A stretch of DNA of 64,000 nt, taken from Gammaproteobacteria bacterium (GTDB lineage: Bacteria; Pseudomonadota; Gammaproteobacteria; GCA-001735895). Location: NCBI GenBank assembly GCA_024638385.1, contig JAHEKJ010000008.1, forward strand, positions 1 through 64,000, read 5' to 3'. The notes under the pieces are model-generated. The model searched no databases. It saw only the letters and a list, made by a program, of their open reading frames with translations, and was not told the DNA's origin. How positions within the stretch are numbered: the first letter of the stretch is position 1; every line of letters begins with the position of its first letter. Shown here piece after piece: positions 47,501 to 54,225 of this stretch. The translations under genes and the position numbers were made by a program.

Positions 47501-48262
47501 ATCGATTTCGGCGGCACGTCGGACCAGGTCGGCAGCAATTTCAACGCGCCGTCGGCGATCTGCATTGCCGCGGTCCTGTATGTTTTCCGGACCCTGGTGG
47601 ACGACGACATACCCCTGAACGCGGGCTGCCTGAAGCCGCTCGAGATCATCATTCCGGATGGCAGCATGCTGAGTCCGCGATATCCGGCGGCGGTCGTCGC
47701 GGGTAACGTCGAAACCTCGCAGAGCATCACCGAAACGCTCTACGGCGCGCTCGGGGTAATGGCCTCGTCGCAGGCGACGATGAACAATTTCACCTTCGGC
47801 AACGACCGGCATCAATACTATGAAACCATTTGCGGCGGATCGGGCGCGGGTTCCGATTTCGACGGCACCGATGCGATTCACACGCACATGACCAATACCC
47901 GCCTCACCGACCCGGAAATCCTGGAATGGCGTCACCCGGTCATGCTGGAAAGCTTCGCCATCCGGGCCGGTTCGGGCGGCGAGGGCGCCCACCGGGGCGG
48001 TTGCGGCGTCGTGCGCCGCGTGCGCTTCCTCGAAGCCATGACGGCCTCGATCCTGTCGGACCATCGCCGCGTGCCGCCATTCGGGCTCGCCGGCGGCGAA
48101 CCGGGGCAAGTGGGTCGCAACCGGATCGTCCGACGCGATGGCGCGATCGAGGAACTGGCGGGCGCCGACAGCACGCAGATGAATCCCGGCGACGTGTTCG
48201 TCATCGAAACCCCGGGTGGCGGTGGATTCGGCACGAAGCCGGCATCGAACGGCGCGGATTGA
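44597..48262 (+). CDS. Fused hydantoinase/5-oxoprolinase (HyuA-HyuB type)
   Basis: The 1221-residue protein has the eukaryote-like full length of ATP-dependent 5-oxoprolinases. The N-terminal half is HyuA-like (D-R-G-G-T-F-T-D-V, then D-M-G-G-T-S-T-D-V and G-G-G-S-I). The C-terminal half from about residue 710 is HyuB-like (M-G-A-T-L-A-N-T-A-Y-S, H-L-G-S-M-G and G-G-G-G-F-G-T at the end). It should open 5-oxoproline or a hydantoin with ATP. The start is TTG 44597, the first available, with only a weak ribosome site. A MITE-like element lies 110 bases upstream. Confidence 0.92.
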   Translation: MSVKRKYQFWIDRGGTFTDVVMRGPDGALKTHKLLSENPEQYADAALQGIRDLLGVPRDAPIPAADIEAIKMGTTVATNALLERKGDRTLLVITRGFGDALRIGYQNRPRLFDRNIVLPEMLYEQVIEVAERLTARGDVLDEPDPEIVARDLQAAYDKGIRSAAIVFMHGYRFPAHEQTVAAIAREIGFTQVSVSHEVSPLVKLISRGDTTVVDAYLSPILRRYIDGIAAEIASHTAAAPRLMFMQSNGGLTDAHLFQGKDSILSGPAGGVVGMVRTAVMAGYDKVIGFDMGGTSTDVSHYDGEYEREFETLVAGVRMRAPMMRIHTVAAGGGSILHFDGARYRVGPDSAGADPGPACYRRGGPLAVTDCNVMLGKIQPRYFPRVFGPNADQMLDAGVVRAGFEALAEEISKASGKPASAHEVAEGFLKIAVENMANAIKQISVQRGYDVTEYTLNCFGGAAGQHACLVADSLGMKRVLLHPFAGVLSAYGMGLADIRAIREQTVEIPLTEETLASLASLLDDLEAAARSEVAEQGVADAGIDVLRRLHLRYEGTDTLLVVAFGTLEQMMTEFETVHRGRFGFNVPDRGHIVGTVSAEAIGRMESVEHDSVRPVSDAAAVQALDTVALYTGGETHRAPVYQRDVLQPGQRLDGPAIIVEQTATTLVEPGWQATMTEPGQLLLQRVVPLPARVAIGTDHGVAGEQGADPILLEIFNNLFMSIAEQMGATLANTAYSVNIKERLDFSCAVFDRDGHLVANAPHMPVHLGSMGESIKAVIRERADRIKPGDVYAHNAPYNGGTHLPDVTVISPVFDEAGAELLFFVASRGHHADIGGITPGSMPPGSKTVEEEGILIDNFLLVENGRMREQALTELLGSGKYPARNPRQNVADMAAQIAANEKGVQELRKMVDHFTLATVNAYMRHVQDNAEESVRRVLGVLKNGSFACDLDQGHRIRVAITIDEKNRKAVIDFGGTSDQVGSNFNAPSAICIAAVLYVFRTLVDDDIPLNAGCLKPLEIIIPDGSMLSPRYPAAVVAGNVETSQSITETLYGALGVMASSQATMNNFTFGNDRHQYYETICGGSGAGSDFDGTDAIHTHMTNTRLTDPEILEWRHPVMLESFAIRAGSGGEGAHRGGCGVVRRVRFLEAMTASILSDHRRVPPFGLAGGEPGQVGRNRIVRRDGAIEELAGADSTQMNPGDVFVIETPGGGGFGTKPASNGAD

Positions 48263-48322
48263 AGCGACATCCAACCGGTTTCTGCACCGCAAGACAGGAT
48301 AGCCGTTAGCGTAAATCGCGAG

Positions 48323-48353
48323 CCCGGATACCGCGGTCAAGCCGCGGCATGAC
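48323..48353. repeat. CCGCGG-type intergenic repeat fragment
   Basis: CCCGGATACCGCGG is followed by TCAAG and CCGCGGCATGACA, forming a CCGCGG-loop-CCGCGG hairpin between convergent genes. Similar CCGCGG...ATGACA text occurs at 39009. It resembles scattered short intergenic repeats found in many proteobacteria. Confidence 0.5.
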
Positions 48354-48360
48354 ATCGCTG

Positions 48361-49440
48361 CTATTGAAACTCCTGTTTCAAATCCACGGTCGAGCGCTGG
48401 CCGATCGCGTCGAAGTTGAGGTCGAGCCAGTTCTCGGTCACGCGCCGGCCCTCGTCGCGCAGGTGGCAGAGAAAATCCCATTCCGGGCTGAACTTGCTGG
48501 CGATGCCGAACTTGCCGGTGACCTCGTCGGCGCGAATCGAATGGATGTTGAGATGGGTGAAGTGAAAGTGATCGCGGAACTCTTCCTTGATCCAGCCCTC
48601 CTCGACGATTCGCTTGACGAAATGGATCGCGCGCATCTCGCGCAGCAGCGACGAGTTGAAGCTGATCTCGTTGATGCGGTTGAAGATGTCGCGCGACGTC
48701 CGCGGCACCTCGTCGCGTTCGATCGGGTTGACGTGCAGGATGACGATGTCGCGGGTGTCGGTGTGGTAGACCAGCGGGTAGAGCGCGGGATTACCCATGT
48801 AACCGCCGTCCCAGTAGGCTTCGCCGTCGATCTCGACCGCCTGGAACAGCATCGGCAGGCAGGCCGACGCGAGCACGGCATCGAGGCTCACTTCCTCGTT
48901 GCGGAAGACCTTGATCTTGTTGGTCCGCACGTTGGTCGCGCAGATGAACATCTGCGTATTCCTGCAGCGCTTGATCTCGTCGAAGTCGACGTGCTTCGCG
49001 AGTACGTCGCGCAGCGGATTGAAATTGAGCGGGTTGAACTGGTAGGGCGAAAAGACCCGCGTGAAGGTGTCGAACCAGTGGTAACCTAGCGACTGGTTGA
49101 CGCTTTCCCAGCCGCCTAAGAACTGCTCCCAGAAGCCTGGCTTGACCGGGTTGTAGCGCTGCCCGGCGTCGCTGATGTCCTTCCAGAAATCGTGCAGCGC
49201 CTCGCGCGCGCCGTCAACGCCGCGTTTCATCTTGCCGTAGGAATAAACCGCGGTATTCATCGCGCCGGCGCTGGTGGCGCTCAGGCCGTCGATCTCGAGC
49301 CGGCCGTCCTCGCACAGCTTGTCGAGCACGCCCCACGCGAACGCGCCGTGGGCACCGCCGCCCTGCAGGGCGAGGTTGACCATTTTCGGTTCGTTCGGCC
49401 GGGCTTTTCTTCGGCGTCGGGTGATTACGGGGTCTGTCAT
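48361..49440 (-). CDS. Patatin-like phospholipase
   Basis: The 359-residue protein has the oxyanion loop Q-G-G-G-A-H-G, the nucleophile S57 in A-T-S-A-G (a variant of G-x-S-x-G) and the catalytic Asp in W-D-G-G-Y. It has no signal peptide. Bacterial patatins hydrolyse phospholipids or other lipids; some are linked to polyhydroxyalkanoate granules. It stands alone with flanking repeats on both sides. Confidence 0.88.
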   Translation of the reverse strand: MTDPVITRRRRKARPNEPKMVNLALQGGGAHGAFAWGVLDKLCEDGRLEIDGLSATSAGAMNTAVYSYGKMKRGVDGAREALHDFWKDISDAGQRYNPVKPGFWEQFLGGWESVNQSLGYHWFDTFTRVFSPYQFNPLNFNPLRDVLAKHVDFDEIKRCRNTQMFICATNVRTNKIKVFRNEEVSLDAVLASACLPMLFQAVEIDGEAYWDGGYMGNPALYPLVYHTDTRDIVILHVNPIERDEVPRTSRDIFNRINEISFNSSLLREMRAIHFVKRIVEEGWIKEEFRDHFHFTHLNIHSIRADEVTGKFGIASKFSPEWDFLCHLRDEGRRVTENWLDLNFDAIGQRSTVDLKQEFQ

Positions 49441-49482
49441 GATTGGCGCTTACTTTAGCCTGTCATATTCATCACAGCGCGG

Positions 49483-49654
49483 CGTCATTGCGAGGAGGCG
49501 TCAGCCGACGAAGCAATCTCCCGGCCCTTGCCTGACCTCGGGAGATTGCTTCGCTGCTTCACAGCTCGAAATTACGGCAAGTATCGGGAGATCCCTCGTT
49601 GCACCCGGGACGCCTGCGGCGGATTGCTTCGCTGCTTCGCGGCTCGCAATGACG
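49483..49654. repeat. Intergenic palindromic repeat, CGTCATTGCGAG ends
   Basis: The 172-base block starts CGTCATTGCGAG and ends with its exact complement. Internal GAAGCAATCTCCC, GGGAGATTGCTTCG and a second GGATTGCTTCG form further inverted pairs. This type of repeat, with GACGAAGCAATC text, is widespread between genes in proteobacteria. It lies between the divergent patatin and RHH genes. Confidence 0.75.
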
Positions 49655-49783
49655 CCGATTTTTGGGCTCAAGTAGGAGTCATTCGGTTCTGTCATGGTGA
49701 ATCCTATTTGATCGATTACGGTCGGGTCGTTGCCGGCAGGACAGTGTATGCCAAAAAAGCCGCGCATCGGAGCGCAATATCGG

Positions 49784-49812
49784 TTGTGCGCGGACCGGCG
49801 AGCCGATATACT
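49784..49812 (+). promoter_or_regulatory. Promoter of the RHH-kinase operon
   Basis: TTGTGC at 49784-49789 and TATACT at 49807-49812 are 17 bases apart. The ATGTAGCCACAT inverted pair at 49836-49847, directly before the RHH start, is a possible operator for the ribbon-helix-helix protein. Confidence 0.5.
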
Positions 49813-49847
49813 TCTTCGCGAATACTGTGTATCCAATGTAGCCACAT

Positions 49848-50039
49848 ATGGCCAAGACCGCGGCGCTCCGCATTCGGATCGAGCCGAAACTACACAAGGA
49901 GTTTCTCGCCGCCTGCAAGGCGCAGGATGTTCCCGCTTCGCAGGTGCTGCGCGAATTCATGAAACAATTCGTATCCGCCAATCAACAAACACCGCAACTG
50001 GACTTCTTTCAGCAGGCGAGGCATACCCGTGTCGATTGA
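49848..50039 (+). CDS. Ribbon-helix-helix antitoxin-like regulator
   Basis: The 63-residue protein has an RHH pattern: strand A-L-R-I-R-I, then helices E-F-L-A-A-C and S-Q-V-L-R-E-F-M-K-Q-F-V. Such proteins are DNA-binding dimers and often antitoxins that repress their own operon. The short tail F-F-Q-Q-A-R could contact a partner. It overlaps the kinase gene by 11 bases, so the two are translationally coupled. Confidence 0.78.
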   Translation: MAKTAALRIRIEPKLHKEFLAACKAQDVPASQVLREFMKQFVSANQQTPQLDFFQQARHTRVD

Positions 50040-51354
50040 GCAAAGACCCCGCCCCCGCGTGCGGGAGCTGCCCCCGAGTATCGGAAAATACGAAATCAAG
50101 GCCTTGCTCGGCGAGGGCGCGACCGGCGCCGTTTTCGAGGGCTTCGATCCCGACATCGAACGCCGCGTCGCGATCAAGACACTGCACCCGCACCTGCTGG
50201 CCGGCCGGGTCGGCGCCGGGCTGCTCGCGCGCTTCAAGCGCGAGGCGATCTCGGCGGCGAAATGCGCGCATCCAAACATCGTCGCGATTCTCGAGTACGG
50301 CCAGCAGGACGACTGGCCGTTCATCGTCATGGAATACGTCGACGGGATATCGGTGCAACGCCTGATCAAGCAACGGCGCGCGCAGGGCCGCGGCATCAGC
50401 CTGAAGCGCAACCTCAACATCGTATCGGGGCTGCTCGCCGCGCTGCACGCGGCCCACGGCCTCGGCATCGTGCATCGCGACGTCAAGGCTTCCAACGTGC
50501 TGATCACGCGCGACGGCGGCCAGATCAAGCTGGCCGATTTCGGCATGGCGCGGCTCGCCGAGAGTTCCGACCTGACGATGATCGGCTCGCTGATCGGCTC
50601 GCCGCGCTACATGGCGCCCGAGGTCCGGTTCGGCCTGAGCGCCGATCACCGCGCCGACGTGTTTTCGGCGACGCGACTGTTCCTCGAGTTGCTGAAAATG
50701 CTGCCCGACAGTACCCGCTGCCCGCGCACGCAGCTCGCGTACATCGCCGACATGCCGCCGGGCAACCGGATCGACTACTCGGTGCCTTACCCGAGCGCGT
50801 TCATCCCGGTGCTCGTCCGGGGGCTGGATCCGGATCGGACCAGGCGTTACCAGTCGGTCGGCGACCTGATGAAGGCGATCAAGCGAGCGCTACCCAATCT
50901 GCAATTGCAGCAGGCTCCCGACTTTTACGCCAGGGCGGTCGCGGTCGACAGACCCGCGGCCGCGGCGGCGGCGGCGAGCGACGAGGAGGTGGAAGCGCTG
51001 ACGAGCCTGCTCGCGGTCTTTACCGGCCCGCTGGCGAAGGTCATCGTCGACAAGCACAATGTCGGCAGTATCACGGCGGACAACCTCGCGCAAGAGATCG
51101 CCGCCAAGATTCCCGAGCGCGAAAAGCAGCTCGAGTTCCTGCGGCGCTGGCAGACGATGTGCTCGACCCGGCAGTCGCCGATCGACGCGATCGACGCGAT
51201 CGAGGCCCGGCGGCCGGAGATCTTCCCCGAGGCCGCGCACTCGCGGGGCGACATGCTGAACCGGATCGGCAGCAAGTTCGCGCATTACCTCGAGCCGATA
51301 ACCCGGACGCTGTCGCGCAAGGGCAAGGGCAACGACGGACCAGGGTCGGCCTGA
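50029..51354 (+). CDS. Ser/Thr protein kinase with helical C-terminal domain
   Basis: The 441-residue protein has a complete Hanks-type kinase domain: G-E-G-A-T-G-A-V at about 28-35, K50 in V-A-I-K, D151 in H-R-D-V-K-A-S-N and D170 in D-F-G. Residues about 320-430 form a soluble helical region similar to tails seen on other bacterial kinases. No membrane helix or PASTA repeat is present, so it is cytoplasmic. Start GTG 50029 lies inside the end of the RHH gene. Phosphorylation of the RHH protein or of an FHA partner (23887-24192) is possible but not shown. Confidence 0.9.
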   Translation: MSIEQRPRPRVRELPPSIGKYEIKALLGEGATGAVFEGFDPDIERRVAIKTLHPHLLAGRVGAGLLARFKREAISAAKCAHPNIVAILEYGQQDDWPFIVMEYVDGISVQRLIKQRRAQGRGISLKRNLNIVSGLLAALHAAHGLGIVHRDVKASNVLITRDGGQIKLADFGMARLAESSDLTMIGSLIGSPRYMAPEVRFGLSADHRADVFSATRLFLELLKMLPDSTRCPRTQLAYIADMPPGNRIDYSVPYPSAFIPVLVRGLDPDRTRRYQSVGDLMKAIKRALPNLQLQQAPDFYARAVAVDRPAAAAAAASDEEVEALTSLLAVFTGPLAKVIVDKHNVGSITADNLAQEIAAKIPEREKQLEFLRRWQTMCSTRQSPIDAIDAIEARRPEIFPEAAHSRGDMLNRIGSKFAHYLEPITRTLSRKGKGNDGPGSA

Positions 51355-51364
51355 TCGGAGAGGT

Positions 51365-51463
51365 CGGTGGCGATCGAAGCGGCGACGGGTCGCCGGGCAA
51401 CGATGGCCGTCGCTAGCGCACCGCGACCAATCGCCACCGGCCCGGTGGGTTGGCGCACCGGGC
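51365..51463. repeat. Nested inverted repeats downstream of the kinase
   Basis: CGGTGGCGAT at 51365-51374 pairs with ATCGCCACCG at 51430-51439. Directly after it, GCCCGGTG (51440-51447) pairs with CACCGGGC (51456-51463). No T-run follows. The pair may stabilise or end the kinase mRNA. Confidence 0.45.
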
Positions 51464-51506
51464 AGCTACCGGGCGAATATCCGAAACCGGGCCGGGGAGG
51501 GATATC

Positions 51507-51821
51507 ATGCCTTTGATCGTCAAGATAATCCTCGTGTTGATTGTCGGCATTTTCGTGGTTTTTACGTTCCTGTGGTTTTACTACGGAGCCACCGGACCCG
51601 CGGCTTGCGCGTTGCAGAAGCGCAAGCTGCTGCCAGACAAATGCCTCGGGGCCTGCGCCGCCGGATTCGTCTGCATCAATACCGGCGACCGGCCTTATGG
51701 CCCCTTCGGTCTCGGCGGGACGCAGCATGCCATTTGCAACTGCGTCCCCGCGGCCTGGGCGGCCGGCCTGTCGACCCCGGGTGGCGACGATTCCGATTCC
51801 GACGGGGAGTCGAACCAGTAG
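51507..51821 (+). CDS. Small Cys-rich membrane-anchored protein
   Basis: The 104-residue protein has one N-terminal membrane helix (about 3-27), then a periplasmic part with about five Cys, including C-A-L, C-L-G-A-C, V-C-I-N and I-C-N-C, and an acidic tail. The even spread of Cys suggests disulfides or metal binding. GGGGAGG precedes ATG 51507. It follows the kinase gene in the same direction, 152 bases away. No family recognised. Confidence 0.65.
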   Translation: MPLIVKIILVLIVGIFVVFTFLWFYYGATGPAACALQKRKLLPDKCLGACAAGFVCINTGDRPYGPFGLGGTQHAICNCVPAAWAAGLSTPGGDDSDSDGESNQ

Positions 51822-51859
51822 GCCGGCACGCAGGGCGGCCGACGCGAGCCGCTATCCTC

Positions 51860-52495
51860 TCAGCCGAGGTCGGGCTCCGTCTTGCCGAAGCATTCGAGCC
51901 GGCTCATCCGTTCCCACCAGTCGGCGAAGCCCGGCACGTCGAAGACCTTGCCGGCGTCTTCGGTCAGGCTGACGTAGAAACAGATCGGCCCGAGGTAGAA
52001 GTCGGCCAGCGTCGGCTTGTCGCCCGCAATCCACTCCGACTCGCCGCGGATTTCCATCAGCTTGGTCAGCACCTTGCGCGATTCCTCGATCGACTTTTGC
52101 AAAAACGCCGCGTCGGGGTTGCCGATGAAGTCGGGAAACAGGTGGTAACCGGCGACGCCGACGAGCGCGCCGTAGCCGTAGGCATCGATCACGCTGATGG
52201 CCATGTCCATGCGCGCGCGGTCTTTCGCGTTGTCGGGGATAAAAGACGGCCCGTCGAGCACGTCGTCGAGAAAGCGCGTGATCGCGCTGGTCTCGATCAG
52301 GCGAAAACCGTCGACGTCGACCACCGGCACCTTGCCGAACGGGTGACGCTCGAGATGCTCCGGCTCGAGCGGTTCGCCGGCGAGCACGTTGACCGGCACC
52401 TGCTCGTAGTCGGCGCCTTTTTCGTGCAGCAGCATGCGCACGGTGCGCACGTAGGTGCTGCCGTCGAATCCGTAAAGAACGATCTGCTTGGCCAT
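51860..52495 (-). CDS. Glutathione S-transferase family protein
   Basis: The 211-residue protein has a thioredoxin-like N-domain with the E-T-S-A-I-T-R-F motif that binds glutathione, K-V-P-V-V near the cis-Pro and an all-helical C-domain with L-A-D-F-Y-L-G. The N-terminal S-T-Y-V-R region would carry the catalytic Ser or Tyr. The substrate is not determined. Confidence 0.88.
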   Translation of the reverse strand: MAKQIVLYGFDGSTYVRTVRMLLHEKGADYEQVPVNVLAGEPLEPEHLERHPFGKVPVVDVDGFRLIETSAITRFLDDVLDGPSFIPDNAKDRARMDMAISVIDAYGYGALVGVAGYHLFPDFIGNPDAAFLQKSIEESRKVLTKLMEIRGESEWIAGDKPTLADFYLGPICFYVSLTEDAGKVFDVPGFADWWERMSRLECFGKTEPDLG

Positions 52496-52932
52496 GGCTT
52501 TAGCTCCTGTTTATGGTTGTGATCGGACGTGATCATTCTACGCCGATTCAAGCGCAATGGATCAAGGCGAGGGCCCGGCATCTCGATCCGCTCGGTTGGA
52601 CCGGCGCCACGATTTCATTTTTGTCGATGACCCCGGACGAATATCTGCCGCTGAACCCCGGGCCGTTTGCTCGCGAGGATGCTATCGGGCCAACCGCCGG
52701 AGCGCGACCCCGCCACGAGTCGGGTTCGCCGGCGGGAAAGTTTCAAAGGGGTCAGTGTCGATTGAAAGAATTACAGCCGAAATGGGCCAACGAATTATTC
52801 TGAGCCTGCAGATTTTTCTATCGACACTGACCATTTTGATCCTTTTAAGGTTCAATTCCGCGAAACGGGATTATTGCAGGCTGTAAAATGTATCTATAAT
52901 CAGGTTGTCCATGCTATAGCCGATTCGTCTCC
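52496..52932. other. Intergenic region with a REP-like palindrome
   Basis: This 437-base gap lies between divergent genes. Open frames at 52513 and 52557 lack ribosome sites and do not look like proteins. The clear feature is the inverted repeat at 52750-52832; the sequence after it, up to the HD-GYP start at 52933, is AT-rich and probably promoter DNA. Confidence 0.4.
52750..52832. repeat. REP-like inverted repeat (GGTCAGTGTCGAT)
   Basis: GGTCAGTGTCGAT at 52750-52762 and ATCGACACTGACC at 52820-52832 are perfect complements across a 57-base interior. The left side continues outward as AAAGGG and the right side as an imperfect ATTTTGATCC. It resembles the GGGGACAG elements at 7572 and 7706 in style but differs in sequence. 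Confidence 0.65.
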
Positions 52933-54060
52933 ATGACCGCGCACAGCGACGCCCTCGAAGAACTCAACAAGCTCGTGCCGCTGCGGGACAAGCTGTATGC
53001 CACGCACCAATCCATCGCCGAAATGTTCCCGTTCATCGTGCGGATCGCGATCGCGATCTACGATCCCGAGACGAGCGTGCTCAAGACCTTCCTGCACAGC
53101 AGCGGCGACGACAATCCGCTCGATCACTACAGCGCCCTGCTCGACGACGCCCCGTCGCTCAAGCAGATCCTGAAAAGCGGATCGCCGCGAGTCATCAACA
53201 ACATGCTGACCTTCGAAGGCGAGGGCGGCGAGCACACGCGCCGGCTCGGGCGCTACGGCTATGCCGCGAGCTACACGATGCCGATGTTCAGCAACGGGAT
53301 TTTCTTTGGCTTCGTATTCTTCAACGCGGACCAGACCGACGTCTTCGACGAGAGCACGCTGCGCCAGCTCGATACCTACGGCCACCTGATCTCGCTGATG
53401 GTAATCAACGAGATCATCCCGATGCAGGTGCTGAACGCCGCGGTCAAGACCACCGGCAACTTCACCCATCTGCGCGATCCGGAGACCGGCAGCCACCTCG
53501 ATCGCATGTCGCGCTACAGTCGCCTGATTGCCCGTGCTATCGCCGACAAGTACGACCTCGACGACGAATACATCGAACACATCTTCATGTTCTCGCCGCT
53601 GCATGACATCGGCAAGATCGGCATTCCCGACGAAATCCTGCTCAAGCCCGATCGCCTCGACGAGCGCGAGACCGAGGTCATGCACGGCCATGCCAGGCTC
53701 GGCAAGCGCATGGTCGACGAGATTCTCGAAAATTTCGGCCTCGACAACCTCGCCCACGCCGACATGCTGCGCAATATCGCCGAGTTTCATCACGAATCGG
53801 TCAATGGGCAGGGTTATCCGCGCGGCATGAAGGGCGCGCAAATTCCGCTCGAGGCGCGCATCGTCGCGGTCGCGGACGTGTTCGACGCGCTGACCAGCGC
53901 GCGGCCGTACAAGGAGGCCTGGTCGAACGAAGTCGCGATCGGGGAGCTTAAAAAGCTGGCGGGCGAATCGCTCGACCGCGATTGCGTCGACGCGCTGATC
54001 CGTAACCTCGACGAAGTCGAACGCATCCAGCAACAGTTCCGCGAGGACTTCTACGGCTGA
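52933..54060 (+). CDS. GAF-like/HD-GYP signalling protein
   Basis: The 375-residue soluble protein has an N-terminal GAF-like sensor (about 1-165) and an HD-GYP domain with L-H-D-I-G-K-I-G-I-P-D and H-H-E-S-V-N-G-Q-G-Y-P-R-G. It is expected to cleave cyclic di-GMP in response to an unknown ligand. The last 19 codons (R-N-L-D-E-V-E-R-I-Q-Q) recur as a fragment at 61327-61385. Confidence 0.88.
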   Translation: MTAHSDALEELNKLVPLRDKLYATHQSIAEMFPFIVRIAIAIYDPETSVLKTFLHSSGDDNPLDHYSALLDDAPSLKQILKSGSPRVINNMLTFEGEGGEHTRRLGRYGYAASYTMPMFSNGIFFGFVFFNADQTDVFDESTLRQLDTYGHLISLMVINEIIPMQVLNAAVKTTGNFTHLRDPETGSHLDRMSRYSRLIARAIADKYDLDDEYIEHIFMFSPLHDIGKIGIPDEILLKPDRLDERETEVMHGHARLGKRMVDEILENFGLDNLAHADMLRNIAEFHHESVNGQGYPRGMKGAQIPLEARIVAVADVFDALTSARPYKEAWSNEVAIGELKKLAGESLDRDCVDALIRNLDEVERIQQQFREDFYG

Positions 54061-54067
54061 GGCATTA

Positions 54068-54117
54068 CGGTGACGTTTGACTTTATTCTGCGCAGCAAAG
54101 CAAGTTAACGGTCACCG
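54068..54117. repeat. Imperfect inverted repeat after the HD-GYP gene
   Basis: CGGTGACGTTTGACTTT pairs imperfectly with AAGTTAACGGTCACCG across a loop containing CTGCGCAGC. The GCGCAGC apex is like the REP-type loops at 7591 and 7724. Half of a similar unit, AACTGTCACCG, precedes the HD-GYP fragment at 61327. Confidence 0.5.
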
Positions 54118-54225
54118 AGACTTCGAAACCTGAGCACATAGGCGCCTCACAACACACTGTTCTTTGCCCGGTAAAACGGTGAAAATGGGGTATTTTGCGT
54201 TTTCCCATTCTGCCAGGGAAACAAT

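Noticed and set aside
46151-48481. 776-residue open frame on the minus strand opposite the 5-oxoprolinase gene
   Set aside because: It mirrors the codon positions of a well-conserved enzyme on the plus strand and reads as Arg/His/Asp-rich low-similarity text, typical of antisense frames in high-GC DNA.
49483-49654. Repeated GATTGCTTCG blocks as a CRISPR array
   Set aside because: The repeats are inverted, irregularly spaced and without unique spacers; they form one palindromic intergenic repeat.
52513-52886. Two open frames of about 100 codons before the HD-GYP gene
   Set aside because: No ribosome sites, no protein-like composition, and a perfect inverted repeat lies within them.
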